Notes: generated from the sequence alone by a model not told the origin. A DNA stretch of 64,000 nt from an uncultured Lachnospiraceae bacterium (GCA_947367855.1 CANBFE010000001.1:124001-188000), one strand, 5' to 3'; positions 16,068 through 25,423 are shown, numbered from the stretch's first letter. Numbers and translations are program-made.

Positions 16068-16598
16068 ATGGAGAAAATATTGATCGTTGTGGACATGCAG
16101 AATGATTTTGTGGATGGAGCGCTTGGAACAAAGGAAGCCCGGGAGATTGTAGACAGGGTGGCAGAGAAGATTTCAGGTTTCGAAGGCAGGATTTTTGTTA
16201 CCATGGATACACATCAGACGGATTATCTGGAGACCGCAGAAGGAAGAAAACTGCCGGTTCCCCATTGTATTAAGGATACACAGGGATGGTACCTCAATGA
16301 AAAGGTGCGGCAGGCACTGTCCGGAAAAATATTTAAAGCCATCGAAAAGCCAACCTTTGGCTCCCTGAAACTGGCGGAAGAATTGCGGGAAATTCGGGAA
16401 AAAGGGGAGATTGAAGTGGAGATGATGGGGCTGTGCACGGATATCTGCGTTGTTTCCAATGCACTGCTTCTGAAGGCATATTTTCCGGAGACGGGAATAA
16501 CAGTGTGTGCTTCCTGCTGTGCCGGTGTAACACCCGATACCCACAGGGCAGCGCTTGAAACCATGAAGATGTGCCAGATTGACATTGTTGAGGAGTGA
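16068..16598 (+). CDS. Isochorismatase-family cysteine hydrolase (nicotinamidase-like)
   Basis: A 176-residue hydrolase with the family's Asp-Lys-Cys triad: Asp in LIVVDMQNDFVDGAL, Lys in IEKPTFGS and Cys in GLCTDICVVSNALL. The segment FVTMDTHQTDY supplies candidate metal ligands as in nicotinamidases. It could turn nicotinamide into nicotinate in NAD salvage, but related amide hydrolases share this pattern. The ATG at 16068 follows GAGAGGAGG. A metallophosphoesterase gene follows after three bases, so the two form an operon after the rplT terminator. Confidence 0.85.
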   Translation: MEKILIVVDMQNDFVDGALGTKEAREIVDRVAEKISGFEGRIFVTMDTHQTDYLETAEGRKLPVPHCIKDTQGWYLNEKVRQALSGKIFKAIEKPTFGSLKLAEELREIREKGEIEVEMMGLCTDICVVSNALLLKAYFPETGITVCASCCAGVTPDTHRAALETMKMCQIDIVEE

Positions 16599-16601
16599 AA
16601 A

Positions 16602-17186
16602 ATGGCTTACTACTTTATCGCGGATATGCATTTTGGGCATGTGGATGCGCTGGCATTTGACAACAGGCCGTTTAAGACCATAGAGGAGCATGACCATGCT
16701 CTTGCTGAAAACTGGAATCAGGCGGTGGGAATGGAGGATGAGGTGTTTGTTCTGGGAGATATCAGTTGGTACAATGCCACCAGAACGGTTGAGATTCTAA
16801 AAGGACTCAATGGCATCAAACATCTTATTGTGGGAAATCATGATAAAAAACTGCTGAAAAACAGAGAATTTCAGTCTATGTTTGCAGAGATTACGGATTA
16901 TAAGGAGATTTTGTTTCCTAACAATAAAGGAGTGGTGCTAAGCCATTATCCCATTCCCTGCTTCAACCACCATTATTATGAGTGGTGCCATATGTACGGG
17001 CATGTGCACAGAAGTTTTGAGTGGAATATGATGGAGAGGGTCAGATATGAGATGGAGGCGCTGTACGACAAGCCCTGCAGGATGTATAACTGCGGTGTGA
17101 TGATAGACTATATGAATTATACACCCAGAACCCTGGATGAAATTGTGGAAGGATACAACAGGATAGAGCGCAGGGCAGGAAAATAA
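16602..17186 (+). CDS. Metallophosphoesterase family protein
   Basis: A 194-residue calcineurin-like phosphoesterase. All usual metal-binding blocks are present: YYFIADMHFGH (D-x-H), FVLGDISW (GD), LIVGNHDKK (GNHD), VVLSHYPIP and MYGHVHRSF (GHxH). The substrate cannot be told from sequence; small members of this type are often annotated as phosphodiesterases or hydrolases of nucleotide-like substrates. It lies three bases after the isochorismatase-like gene, so is likely co-transcribed with it. Confidence 0.85.
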   Translation: MAYYFIADMHFGHVDALAFDNRPFKTIEEHDHALAENWNQAVGMEDEVFVLGDISWYNATRTVEILKGLNGIKHLIVGNHDKKLLKNREFQSMFAEITDYKEILFPNNKGVVLSHYPIPCFNHHYYEWCHMYGHVHRSFEWNMMERVRYEMEALYDKPCRMYNCGVMIDYMNYTPRTLDEIVEGYNRIERRAGK

Positions 17187-17190
17187 AGAG

Positions 17191-17234
17191 AAAATAAAAA
17201 CCGCACATCATTCCGTTCCTGGAAAATGTGCGGT
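17191..17234 (-). terminator. Terminator of the tRNA-Gly gene
   Basis: On the minus strand ACCGCACAT pairs with ATGTGCGGT around a 17-base loop, followed by TTTTTATTTT. It may also serve weakly for the plus-strand phosphoesterase gene. Confidence 0.8.
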
Positions 17235-17241
17235 CCTTATA

Positions 17242-17312
17242 AGCAGATAATGGGAGTCGAACCCACCCCCTCAGCTTGGGAAGCTGATGTACTACCGATA
17301 TACTATATCTGC
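17242..17312 (-). tRNA. tRNA-Gly (anticodon CCC)
   Basis: The minus strand folds into a cloverleaf: acceptor stem GCAGATA/TATCTGC, anticodon stem TCAGC/GCTGA with loop TTCCCAA (anticodon CCC, reading GGG), and T-arm GTGGG-TTCGACT-CCCAT. The CCA end is not encoded. Promoter and terminator are both visible, so it is an independent unit. Confidence 0.93.
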
Positions 17313-17338
17313 AAGATGGTTTTCTTCTGACAGAAGTT

Positions 17339-17368
17339 ATTATAGCACACTTTGCTCCGGTTTGCCAA
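17339..17368 (-). promoter_or_regulatory. Promoter of the tRNA-Gly gene
   Basis: On the minus strand TTGGCA (17368-17363) and TATAAT (17344-17339), 18-base spacer, about 27 bases before the tRNA. Confidence 0.75.
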
Positions 17369-17483
17369 CTGTTTTTTGTAAATTTCGAAAAAATCTTTTA
17401 CAGGTAAATTTGTGAGGTGTTTTTGTCCGCATTTTGCAGGAAAATTCCGGGACAGGATTTCAGAAGGGAGTCCGGGCGGAGTG

Positions 17484-17512
17484 TTGAAATCTTTGTGTAA
17501 TTATGGTAAAGT
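17484..17512 (+). promoter_or_regulatory. Promoter of the membrane-anchored protein / DacF-like operon
   Basis: TTGAAA (17484-17489) and TAAAGT (17507-17512), 17-base spacer. Transcription would begin near 17519, which rules out the ATG at 17503 and supports the GTG at 17551 as the start of the next gene. Confidence 0.6.
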
Positions 17513-17550
17513 TTAAGAAGAAAAGGTATTTTCCCAGGGGAGGAACTTCT

Positions 17551-18279
17551 GTGAATAGAACAATCAAAAATTTCCTGTATATTCTGCTGATTTTAACCCT
17601 GAGCGCTTCCACGGCGCTTCTGGTGTACCTGCACTTTTTCGCGCCGGGAGACAGGACGCTTGCCGGAGAGTGGAGGATGGAAGTGGACATGACCGGCCGG
17701 GCTGCTGCCGAGGCTTTTGGCTGGCTGCAGGACATAGAGGGGATCTCCGTCTCCCGGGAGGAGGTGGAAGCCCGCATGCAGAATCTGACCGTACAGGTCA
17801 ACCTGGTTTTTCAGGAGACTGGCCGTTTTGAAGGCGTGTTTTACGGCAGTGTGCCGCCGGAAAGCTATGAAGCCTGCAGGCAGGCGGCCTATGAGGCATT
17901 TGCAGCGGAATTTCTGGCGCTTTTGGCGGAAAGGCTCCGCATGGCAGGTTATGGGGACGGCATGGACAGGGAGAATCTGGAAGCCCTTGTGACAGAGACC
18001 TTCGGCATGTCCACCTTGGAGTATCTGATGTCCCGGGGACCGGCGCTGCTGCCGTCTCTGGAAGAACTGCAGGGCAGGTACGAGGGCAGCGGCGTCTATG
18101 AAGCCAGGGACGGGATTCTCACCAGGCAGTTTGAAACCGGCGGAGCCGGGGCGGTGAAGACGGAGAATTACATCCGGAAGGAAGGGAGTCTGATTTTGTC
18201 CGGGGAGGCGGCGGACGGCTCCGGTTATTTTGGAGAGCAGTATCCTGTATTGTACACCTTACAGGACGAGGCGGAATAA
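17551..18279 (+). CDS. Membrane-anchored extracellular protein of unknown function
   Basis: A 242-residue protein starting at GTG with GGGGAGG seven bases upstream. One N-terminal membrane segment (FLYILLILTLSASTALLVYLHFF) anchors an outside domain that begins LAGEWRMEVDMTGRAAAEAFGWLQ and ends with IRKEGSLILSGEAADGSG. The opening 'GEW..EVDMT' and the late 'LSG' pattern recall lipocalin-like domains of small secreted clostridial proteins, but no family is recognised with certainty. It lies just upstream of a D,D-carboxypeptidase gene with only a short gap, so the two are probably an operon with a cell-envelope role. Confidence 0.6.
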   Translation: MNRTIKNFLYILLILTLSASTALLVYLHFFAPGDRTLAGEWRMEVDMTGRAAAEAFGWLQDIEGISVSREEVEARMQNLTVQVNLVFQETGRFEGVFYGSVPPESYEACRQAAYEAFAAEFLALLAERLRMAGYGDGMDRENLEALVTETFGMSTLEYLMSRGPALLPSLEELQGRYEGSGVYEARDGILTRQFETGGAGAVKTENYIRKEGSLILSGEAADGSGYFGEQYPVLYTLQDEAE

Positions 18280-18315
18280 CGTATGAGAATAAATGATATC
18301 AGGGGAGAAAATCAG

Positions 18316-19767
18316 ATGAAATCAATGCTGCAGAAAATAACCGTTCTGATGCTGTGCGCCGTACTGCTGTGTTCCCTGCCGTCGGTGAGAGCAGACGCAG
18401 CCTTCCGGATTCCCGGCAGCTGCCAGGTACAGACGGATTCCGGCGCTGTGGGCACGGTAAAGACTCTGGACTATGACTACGCCAACAATACCTATCTGTC
18501 TCTGCGGGACCTGGCCATGATTCTGAAGGACACGGAGAAATCTTTCTCCCTGGAGGTCACGAAAAATGCAGTGGCTCTGAATCCGGGAGAGGGCTATCTG
18601 CCCCTGGGAACGGAGAATGTCCCCTGGGGAGAAGAGGAAATACCGGACGGTTCTATTCGGAGAAACGAATTTAAGGTAAACGGGGAGACTGTATCTTATT
18701 ATACGGTGATTATGCCGCTGTCCTCGGGCAGTTACGACTGCTTCATGATGGCGGCGGATCTGGCCATGATTCTGGATATGAATATCACCGTTCCTGCCGG
18801 GGATTCCCTGCAGATCAATACCCGGGAGTCCTTTGCCGTCTCTCCCCGGGAATTGGAGGAGACAGGCTATTTTTACGGTGTCAACGGCGTACTGGTGGGA
18901 GATGCCACAACGGGAGAGATTTACTACAGTTATCAGTCAGACCTGCCCTATCCCATAGCCAGTACCTCAAAGCTGATGACCTGTCTTCTGGTTATGGACG
19001 CCATAGCGGCAGGGCAGATGGACCCGGAGGATTTGGTGACCGTATCGGAAGAGGCCCAGCTGCTTTCCGAATCATCCGACGGCGTAATTCCGCTTGTGGC
19101 CGGAGAGCAGATTCCCGTGAAGGAGCTTCTCCTGGGCGCCCTTCTGCCTTCAAGCAATGAATGTGCCCTGTGTCTGGCGGAAGCGGCGGCGGGTTCCCAG
19201 GAGGCGTTTGTGGGGATGATGAATCAGAAAGCATTGGATTTGGGGCTTTCCCAGGCAGTCTTTTTCAACAGCCACGGTCTGCCCGTTTATACGGAGGATC
19301 CGGTGCCCGCAAAGCGCCAGAACCGTATGAGCGCTGAGGATATGTTTCGGATGGTCTCACATCTGCTGAACGTGTATCCCCGGATTACCGAGATTACTTC
19401 CCAACAGTCCGCAGTCCTGGAGTCCCGGAAACTGGAAGTGCGCAACAGCAATCCCCTTCTGCGCAATTTCTCCGAAGTTACCGGCCTGAAGACCGGAACC
19501 ACAAACAAGGCGGGAGCCTGTCTGGTCACATCCCTGACTGCGGACGACGGAATCATGAAACATGATCTGGTGGTTGTGGTTCTGGGGGCTGAGGATTCCG
19601 TGGAGAGGGGACGTGTCTCCGGGCTGCTGGCCAGATATGCCCTGGATGCCTTTTATGCAGGAAGGGAAGGCGCGGAGTCAGGCCCGGGCGCGCCGGACCC
19701 TGAAAGTCTGCCTGTGCGCGCCGAGGCGGCAGTGGACTGGATTTTGAAGACAGCCAGGAGGCGATGA
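18316..19767 (+). CDS. D-alanyl-D-alanine carboxypeptidase (DacF-like, S11)
   Basis: A 483-residue exported enzyme that trims the terminal D-Ala from peptidoglycan stem peptides. The N-terminus is a signal peptide (KITVLMLCAVLLCSLPSVRA). Residues about 35-180 resemble a copper-amine-oxidase-N type stalk domain (YLSLRDLAMIL, FMMAADLAMILDM). The S11 transpeptidase-like domain follows with all motifs: STSK (SxxK), PSSNECA (SxN) and LKTGTTNKAG (KTG). The ATG at 18316 is chosen for its AGGGGAG site and clean signal peptide; an ATG 33 bases upstream is possible. No obvious C-terminal amphipathic anchor is seen, only an Arg-rich end. A terminator follows. Confidence 0.9.
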   Translation: MKSMLQKITVLMLCAVLLCSLPSVRADAAFRIPGSCQVQTDSGAVGTVKTLDYDYANNTYLSLRDLAMILKDTEKSFSLEVTKNAVALNPGEGYLPLGTENVPWGEEEIPDGSIRRNEFKVNGETVSYYTVIMPLSSGSYDCFMMAADLAMILDMNITVPAGDSLQINTRESFAVSPRELEETGYFYGVNGVLVGDATTGEIYYSYQSDLPYPIASTSKLMTCLLVMDAIAAGQMDPEDLVTVSEEAQLLSESSDGVIPLVAGEQIPVKELLLGALLPSSNECALCLAEAAAGSQEAFVGMMNQKALDLGLSQAVFFNSHGLPVYTEDPVPAKRQNRMSAEDMFRMVSHLLNVYPRITEITSQQSAVLESRKLEVRNSNPLLRNFSEVTGLKTGTTNKAGACLVTSLTADDGIMKHDLVVVVLGAEDSVERGRVSGLLARYALDAFYAGREGAESGPGAPDPESLPVRAEAAVDWILKTARRR

Positions 19768-19797
19768 TCTGAAGTTTTTCCGAATATTGTTTTACAC

Positions 19798-19832
19798 AGC
19801 AGTTCAGCGCCCTGTTTGAACTGCTATGTTTT
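19798..19832 (+). terminator. Intrinsic terminator after the carboxypeptidase gene
   Basis: AGCAGTTCA pairs with TGAACTGCT around a 10-base loop, followed by ATGTTTTT. Confidence 0.7.
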
Positions 19833-19880
19833 TCCAGGGGAAGGAGAAGTTTTTTCGGTACATCTTTCTTCCGGACGGCA

Positions 19881-19886
19881 TATAAT
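19881..19886 (+). promoter_or_regulatory. Candidate -10 box of the DUF4474-phosphoesterase operon
   Basis: A perfect TATAAT 36 bases before the ATG at 19922. No good -35 is seen at the right distance. Confidence 0.4.
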
Positions 19887-19921
19887 AGAGCAAAACAACA
19901 TAGGATGATAGGTTATATATT

Positions 19922-20875
19922 ATGTATGCTGCTCTGTTTATCTTACTTTTGCTTGCTCTTGTGAGCATGCTGTTCTGCCGTTTCCGCAGGAAGAAAATCA
20001 TTTGCAGAATCCGGGGGATGGAGAAGTGCGAAAAATGTTCTCTGTTGGAGGAACTGGCGCAGCCCTTTGGCTACATGTACCACTGCTGCTGCGGGTTCTT
20101 TTCCTCCACCCTGGACGCCTGGCAGAAGGAGGCCGGTTATGGGCGGATTTACGATTATCTTGCGCCCCGGTTTCAGATGGTATTCGACTCTCTTCCGGTA
20201 TATTTTAACTACCGGGGCAGAACATGGCTGATTGAATTCTGGAAGGGTCAGTACGGCATCAACACCGGAGCGGAGATCGGCATCTACCACAGCGACAGGC
20301 TGCTGTCCGAGTCGGAATACGCCACTGCCCATTTCCAGGCGGCAGGGGAGGAGGAAATGCTGACCTGTTCGCTGCAGCTGTGCAGGGAAAACGGTATCTG
20401 TGTCAGGATGTCCGAAAGGCACTGGTGGCTCACGGCATTTCTGCCGGGTGTTTTTTCCCAGCCCTCCCAGCTGTGCCTGAAAGCTGCGGTATGTTTTCAA
20501 AACAGGGAGATGATGGAAGCTTTCTACCGGGGCCTGTGCAGGGCTGGTTTCCCTCCGGAGGGAATTACGGCACAGAATTTCTGCCTGAGCTTTACCTTCC
20601 ATCATCCGGGGCCGGTGCATTATGGTTTCCTGACCCGCTTTCACCGTCGGCTGTCCCAGTGCCTGAACCGGATGTACTGCCGTCTCTTCCTGTGGATCAC
20701 CAGGCCCTTTACCTGCACGGAAGACCGGATTCTGTTTCTGTATTACTATATTCCGTTCTGTTTCCGGAGGCTGATGCGTCTGCGCCGTTACCACAGGCGC
20801 TGTCACAGGAAACACGGCTGCCGCCGCCCGAAATGCTGCCGCAGACGCAGGCCGCATGGCCGGAGAAAGTCATGA
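19922..20875 (+). CDS. DUF4474 domain protein with Arg/Cys-rich tail
   Basis: A 317-residue protein with an N-terminal membrane anchor (MYAALFILLLLALVSMLF). The DUF4474 domain covers about residues 45-230, recognisable from FGYMYHCCCGFFSSTLDAWQ, YDYLAPRFQMVFDSLPVYF and WLIEFWKGQYGINTGAEIGIY. The family is common in Clostridia and has no known function. The C-terminus is strikingly basic and Cys-containing (about residues 265-317: RRLMRLRRYHRRCHRKHGC), a possible nucleic acid or membrane-surface contact. Its TGA overlaps the ATG of the next gene, a metallophosphoesterase, so the two products are made together. Confidence 0.8.
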   Translation: MYAALFILLLLALVSMLFCRFRRKKIICRIRGMEKCEKCSLLEELAQPFGYMYHCCCGFFSSTLDAWQKEAGYGRIYDYLAPRFQMVFDSLPVYFNYRGRTWLIEFWKGQYGINTGAEIGIYHSDRLLSESEYATAHFQAAGEEEMLTCSLQLCRENGICVRMSERHWWLTAFLPGVFSQPSQLCLKAAVCFQNREMMEAFYRGLCRAGFPPEGITAQNFCLSFTFHHPGPVHYGFLTRFHRRLSQCLNRMYCRLFLWITRPFTCTEDRILFLYYYIPFCFRRLMRLRRYHRRCHRKHGCRRPKCCRRRRPHGRRKS

Positions 20876-21690
20876 CCGCCGCAAGCCGTCTGAACAGGGC
20901 TTTTTCCCAGGCGTTGGTGCTGCCTTTCTGCCCATGCTCCAGGTATGTGCTGGTAAGCGACTGCCACAGGGGTGTGGGCACCTCCTCGGATAATTTCCTG
21001 AAGAATCAGCATCTGTACTATGCGGCTATGGAACATTACTACAGAAACGGTTTTACGTATATTGAACTGGGGGACGGGGAGGAGCTTTGGGAAAACCGGA
21101 AGCTTCGCAACATTACGGAGATTCACGAGGATGTGTACTGTATGTTCGCCCGGTTTGAGGAGAGGGGGCGGCTTCATCTGCTGTACGGCAATCATAACAT
21201 TGTCCGCAGAAAGAATCCGGCCTTTCTGGAAGCCGTAATCCTGTACGCGGAAGCCATGCCGGAGAAATCCCTGTACCTGACCCACGGGCACCAGGCAAGT
21301 TTCCTGAATTCCACCCTGTGGCCCCTGGCCAGGTTTCTGGTGCGGTATTTCTGGAGTCCCCTGGAAAATCTGGGTTTTCTGGACCCAACCAGCGCGGCCA
21401 AGAACTACGAGGTAAAGGAGCGGTGCGAGGAGCGTCTGCGCAGCTGGGCCGAAGCCAACCGCCATATTCTGGTCACAGGGCATACCCACCGCCCTGTTCT
21501 GCCGGAGGAGCCTTCCTTCTATTATAATACGGGGAGCTGTGTTCATCCCCGCTGTATTACCTGCATTGAGGTACAGAGGGGAGAAATGACTTTGGTGAAA
21601 TGGACCATGGACGCCCGGACTGACAGCGTCCTGTATGTGGCAAGGGAGGTGATTTCCGGGCCGGTGAAAATTTTGGCCAGGTCAGGGTGA
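20872..21690 (+). CDS. Metallophosphoesterase family protein
   Basis: A 272-residue calcineurin-like phosphoesterase. Metal-binding blocks: YVLVSDCHRGVG (D-x-H), YIELGDGEELWEN (GD), LLYGNHNIVRR (GNHN), LYLTHGHQASF (H-x-H) and ILVTGHTHRPV (GHTH). The YNTGSCVHPR stretch near the end is also typical. The GD-GE and GNHN forms recall UDP-2,3-diacylglucosamine hydrolase-like proteins, but the true substrate is unknown. The start at 20872 overlaps the DUF4474 stop (ATGA) with GGAGAAAG upstream; the frame is open far upstream but that is a shadow of the DUF4474 gene. Confidence 0.85.
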   Translation: MTAASRLNRAFSQALVLPFCPCSRYVLVSDCHRGVGTSSDNFLKNQHLYYAAMEHYYRNGFTYIELGDGEELWENRKLRNITEIHEDVYCMFARFEERGRLHLLYGNHNIVRRKNPAFLEAVILYAEAMPEKSLYLTHGHQASFLNSTLWPLARFLVRYFWSPLENLGFLDPTSAAKNYEVKERCEERLRSWAEANRHILVTGHTHRPVLPEEPSFYYNTGSCVHPRCITCIEVQRGEMTLVKWTMDARTDSVLYVAREVISGPVKILARSG

Positions 21691-21769
21691 ACTCTGTTCT
21701 GTTTTGTGACAAATGCACCTTTTGGTAAGCAAAGGGCTTCCGGACGTGGAACTGCTCTGCCTGGTGTGG

Positions 21770-21775
21770 TATAAT
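21770..21775 (+). promoter_or_regulatory. Extended -10 promoter of the YesL-like gene
   Basis: TGG directly before TATAAT (21770-21775) makes an extended -10 element about 97 bases before the ATG at 21872. No clear -35. Confidence 0.45.
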
Positions 21776-21871
21776 GACCATATTCCAGGCGGGAAGCGGA
21801 GCAAATCCGGAAGCCGTTTCGCGCCGCCTGCAGTCGCCTGTATCATACTGCGGAAAGAGGAGGAGTGTTCC

Positions 21872-22525
21872 ATGTGGGAGACTATTTTTGACCCTGAAAA
21901 TGCAGTGTTTTGTGTGATAAATAGAATTCTGGACCTGATGATGTTAAGCCTGGTCTGGGCGCTGTGCTGCATTCCGGTGGTAACGGCAGGGGCGTCCAGT
22001 GCGGCGCTGTACCATGCAGTGGTGAAATCTGTCAGGCGGCAGAGAGGCTATCCGGTCCGGGAGTTCTGGAAAAGCTTCCGGGCAAATCTCAGGAAGGGGA
22101 TTCTGATACAGGTTATATGGATGCTGTTTGCAGCCATGATGTTTGTCAGTGACTTGCCCCTGGCTGCAGCGCTTCTAAACGGTGAAGGGATTCCGGATAA
22201 AGTGCTGTTGTCGCTTTTGGTTTTGAAGGCGGTCTTCCTGGTGGGCATGCCCTGTTGGCTCTATCCGCTGCTGTCGCGGTTTGAGGAGCGCCTGCTGAAG
22301 CTGGCGGAAGCTGCCCTGTATTTGTTGATTCGGTGCCTTCCCCTTACGCTTCTTTCCGTTGTGCTTCTTTCCGGGGCGCTTCTGCTGTTGGTGTGGGAGC
22401 CGCTGCTTGTGGCTGCCGTTCCGGGGATAACCACATTGCTGCTTTCCCTGGTTTTGGAACCCTCACTGCGAAAGGTGACGCGGCTTGAGGAGGCGCAGGG
22501 GTCTGATGCATGGTATCTGGCGTGA
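21872..22525 (+). CDS. YesL family (DUF624) membrane protein
   Basis: A 217-residue integral membrane protein with about five hydrophobic segments. It begins MWETIFDPENAVFCVINRILDLM, then LVWALCCIPVVTAGASSAALY, the hallmark first segment of the DUF624/YesL family. In Bacillus subtilis yesL lies in the rhamnogalacturonan gene cluster, and DUF624 genes often sit beside carbohydrate ABC transporters. Here it stands alone, about 7 kb from the YesMN system. The molecular role is unknown. The start has AGAGGAGGAG upstream; the long upstream extension of the frame is not protein-like. Confidence 0.85.
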   Translation: MWETIFDPENAVFCVINRILDLMMLSLVWALCCIPVVTAGASSAALYHAVVKSVRRQRGYPVREFWKSFRANLRKGILIQVIWMLFAAMMFVSDLPLAAALLNGEGIPDKVLLSLLVLKAVFLVGMPCWLYPLLSRFEERLLKLAEAALYLLIRCLPLTLLSVVLLSGALLLLVWEPLLVAAVPGITTLLLSLVLEPSLRKVTRLEEAQGSDAWYLA

Positions 22526-22774
22526 ACGCACCATTTTCAAGTTTTTTTCAAAAATGATAATCCTGCTGTCCCCGAACCGTATTGCCGTACAGTCCGGGGA
22601 TTCTTCCATCCTTTTCCCTTGTATTACAAACTCTCATAAGGGCAAAATAAGGGAAGGAAAAACCTGTAACAAATTATAACACAATATGAACAGGACATGA
22701 AGGATTGAAATGCTTTCACACTTTTTAAGCCTGCAAATAAAGCTTAAGGGTTTTCATGGTTACTTGGTTGTTCT

Positions 22775-25423
22775 TCATGGCCGCATGTTTTCTTTCATGT
22801 CAAACAATTCAAAAGGAATAACTAAATCAATGGAACCAGACGCATAATCGCCTATCTCGTAGACATCATAGTGAATACCCAGTCCCTCCGCCGTCAAAAA
22901 GAAACGGTTCTGTTCCAGGGCATTCTTCGACTGCTCACTCTTGCTGTAAGGCATAGCTGCCACTATATGATTCTTTACTATCTCCTTGATATCTTCTGGA
23001 CTGTTATCCACAAAATCCTCCAAAGACAGCCTTTGGCCTGTGTGTCGATTAAAAACATAATAATCGCTCCAATAATAGCCATGTGCCCCTCCCGCCACAT
23101 AATTCTCACCGTTCATACTTAGGCACAGGTAGTTCTCATCTACATACTCGATAGATGCCACATAGTTCTCCATTGAAATGGCCAGCCATTCATCTAAACC
23201 TTCCTGAAGCACTCCGTCCTCAAATAGGTATTCATCAAGTATTTCTTGATTGTACGCCTCCATTTCAGCCTCTGCCGCTTCATAGATTTCTCTTAAGGCG
23301 GCATTGATCTCTGCAGCGCCTTCCTCCTCATCATTCAGCCATAGCTTGGTAATGCTGGTAGAGATTCTGATTTCGCCGGTATTCTTTGCATTTTTCTCCA
23401 CAATTTCCGCTTCCGTGATTTCTTGATTTTGGGGTATATCTGCGAAAGATTCACAATCAAACCATTCCGGTTCTTCTCCTTTATAGGATGAAACCAGACT
23501 CTCATACTCATCATTATTCTGCAGGCTGAACCGGGCATCTTCGTTTCCCTCTAAATAATAGTAATTATAATATAAATCAGAATCAGAGTCTGATTCCCGG
23601 ATAAAATGAATCAATTCACGTTCCTTCCCGTTTTCGGTAAAAGTATAGTATCTTACCTCCTCACCGTCATAGTTCTGTCCCCATTCGACAATTCCATTGT
23701 CATATACCCAAAAAGCCATATGGGTTGTATGTGTCACAAGTATGTCATAACATGTCAGCTTTTCGTCCTGAACTCCCAATATGTACACCACTTCACTGGG
23801 GCTGTTACACATCTTGAAGACAAGCTCCTGATTGCCATCGTTATTTACATCCACAAGAGAGAAGCTTTTCCAAAAACGATCATCATAATCTATCCTGTCA
23901 TCAAAATAAGTCAGTTTTGTATTATAGTCATAACCTTCCGGCACAAAGGGATTTTCTACACTGATCTGATTCAGCAAAAAAGCCGTATAGAGAGGATGGA
24001 TATCAAAATCCGACAGGTACGCCTTTGCGCTTTCATGAGTGGTTTCCGTGTCGATCTCCCACTCAATAGAATATATTTTCCCCAAACCATTATGGGAAGC
24101 GTTATATAGGGCAGAACCTTTGCCACGCAGCACAATTTTGCCATCTTTCTCATAAAGTCCTGTAAGTTCAGCCTGTATAAAATCAAAATCCTCATCGTAA
24201 TTCAGCAACTCCAGACCATAGGCTTCCGCTATCAGCTCTTCCATATTGTATGCGCCCAGAATCTTATAACTATCTATACCATTTACAAACTCAACTCCCT
24301 GAACCCTTTCAAAAGCCTGTATGCCCCATATCATATAGATACATCCGGCATTCCGATCCACCAGATAATCCGCTACCGGAAATATCTCCATAGTATCCTC
24401 CGGGGTCTGAATATAAATGGCATACCCCTCTGCTTCCACGGCAGAATCATCCACATAATATGTATATACATAGCTTCCATCCTTATCATATTCACAGATA
24501 CAATCCTTAAAAAAGATTTCTATTCCGGTATCAAATCCTTCATAGCGGAGAATATAACTATCCGTTTCTGCTTTCGGCGTGGATTCGGAGACTGTCTGGC
24601 TGTCATATTCCGTTTCCACTTCCACTGTCGATGCAGTGGCTGTCGGCAATTCCCCACTTGTTTCAGCCAACTTCTCTGTCTGCTGCATCCCATTAGAAGC
24701 CGCTTTGTTATGGTTGCTGATTATCAGCCCCAATACCCAGAACATGCTTATGATGAGGATAATAGCAATCATAAAAACTGCTGCTTTCCGCTTATCTGCA
24801 GACTGTTTCCCCATACCGGAACCGTTGTGAAATCCTTGAGGCTGAGGAGCTGCGGTACTCTTTTCTGTTCCTGACATCTCATTTTGGGACGGCAGCACCT
24901 CATCATGCACCTCCGGAATACATGGCATACAAAACGAAACAAAATCTCTGTCCAGAGCCTCTCCGTTTGCCGTAATATTTTGCCGGGCTGTTTTCTCATA
25001 ATACTCCAGTTCGTGGATCAAAATAGGAATCTCTTCTCCGAATTTGTCTTTCAATAATCCCGATGCATGAATGTCCTGAACTATGGCAACAAGAAACTCC
25101 ACAAATTTGGGAGTAATCTCATCTTCGCTATCCCATAACCCCTGTTCTGTGACCCACGCCTTGATATCCTCCGCCGTATTCCCCTGTCCCAAACACATTT
25201 CTGCATTTTGTATCCAAAAAGCATAATTCCATCTTGCCTCCTGTTCATCGGAAGCCTCCGGCAAACTCTTTTGTACCTGTCTTTCCGTATTATAACCCAA
25301 CACCGCCACTGGACGGCAAGGATCGTCTTCTTCATCAAACACATACAGTGAAACGGCATAGATATCATCTTCCTGCCATTCGGATATCTTCTGTTCTATC
25401 AATCGCTGAAATTTTTCCTTCAT
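22775..25423 (-). CDS. Large single-span membrane protein with extracellular DUF3298-like domain
   Basis: An 882-residue protein. Residues 1 to about 150 are a cytoplasmic domain (FQRLIEQKISEWQEDDIYAV and RWNYAFWIQNAEMCLG) vaguely like DUF4303-type domains. A membrane segment lies near residue 215-235 (AAVFMIAIILIISMFWVLGL). A Ser/Thr-rich stalk follows, then a long outside region. The last 200 residues contain GGAHGYYWSDYYVFNRHTGQ and LSLEDFV, typical of the DUF3298/RsiV C-terminal domain that binds lysozyme in RsiV. No sigma factor gene is adjacent. The start at 25423 is uncertain: AAAGGAG lies 15 bases upstream. Base composition is visibly AT-richer than the neighbours, suggesting transfer. 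Confidence 0.7.
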   Translation of the reverse strand: MKEKFQRLIEQKISEWQEDDIYAVSLYVFDEEDDPCRPVAVLGYNTERQVQKSLPEASDEQEARWNYAFWIQNAEMCLGQGNTAEDIKAWVTEQGLWDSEDEITPKFVEFLVAIVQDIHASGLLKDKFGEEIPILIHELEYYEKTARQNITANGEALDRDFVSFCMPCIPEVHDEVLPSQNEMSGTEKSTAAPQPQGFHNGSGMGKQSADKRKAAVFMIAIILIISMFWVLGLIISNHNKAASNGMQQTEKLAETSGELPTATASTVEVETEYDSQTVSESTPKAETDSYILRYEGFDTGIEIFFKDCICEYDKDGSYVYTYYVDDSAVEAEGYAIYIQTPEDTMEIFPVADYLVDRNAGCIYMIWGIQAFERVQGVEFVNGIDSYKILGAYNMEELIAEAYGLELLNYDEDFDFIQAELTGLYEKDGKIVLRGKGSALYNASHNGLGKIYSIEWEIDTETTHESAKAYLSDFDIHPLYTAFLLNQISVENPFVPEGYDYNTKLTYFDDRIDYDDRFWKSFSLVDVNNDGNQELVFKMCNSPSEVVYILGVQDEKLTCYDILVTHTTHMAFWVYDNGIVEWGQNYDGEEVRYYTFTENGKERELIHFIRESDSDSDLYYNYYYLEGNEDARFSLQNNDEYESLVSSYKGEEPEWFDCESFADIPQNQEITEAEIVEKNAKNTGEIRISTSITKLWLNDEEEGAAEINAALREIYEAAEAEMEAYNQEILDEYLFEDGVLQEGLDEWLAISMENYVASIEYVDENYLCLSMNGENYVAGGAHGYYWSDYYVFNRHTGQRLSLEDFVDNSPEDIKEIVKNHIVAAMPYSKSEQSKNALEQNRFFLTAEGLGIHYDVYEIGDYASGSIDLVIPFELFDMKENMRP

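Noticed and set aside
17503..17550. ATG at 17503 as start of the membrane-anchored protein
   Set aside because: It lies within the promoter (-10 at 17507-17512); the GTG at 17551 has a strong ribosome site.
20380..20871. Upstream extension of the second metallophosphoesterase
   Set aside because: The extension is out-of-frame translation of the DUF4474 gene; the ATG at 20872 has a ribosome site and an ATGA overlap.
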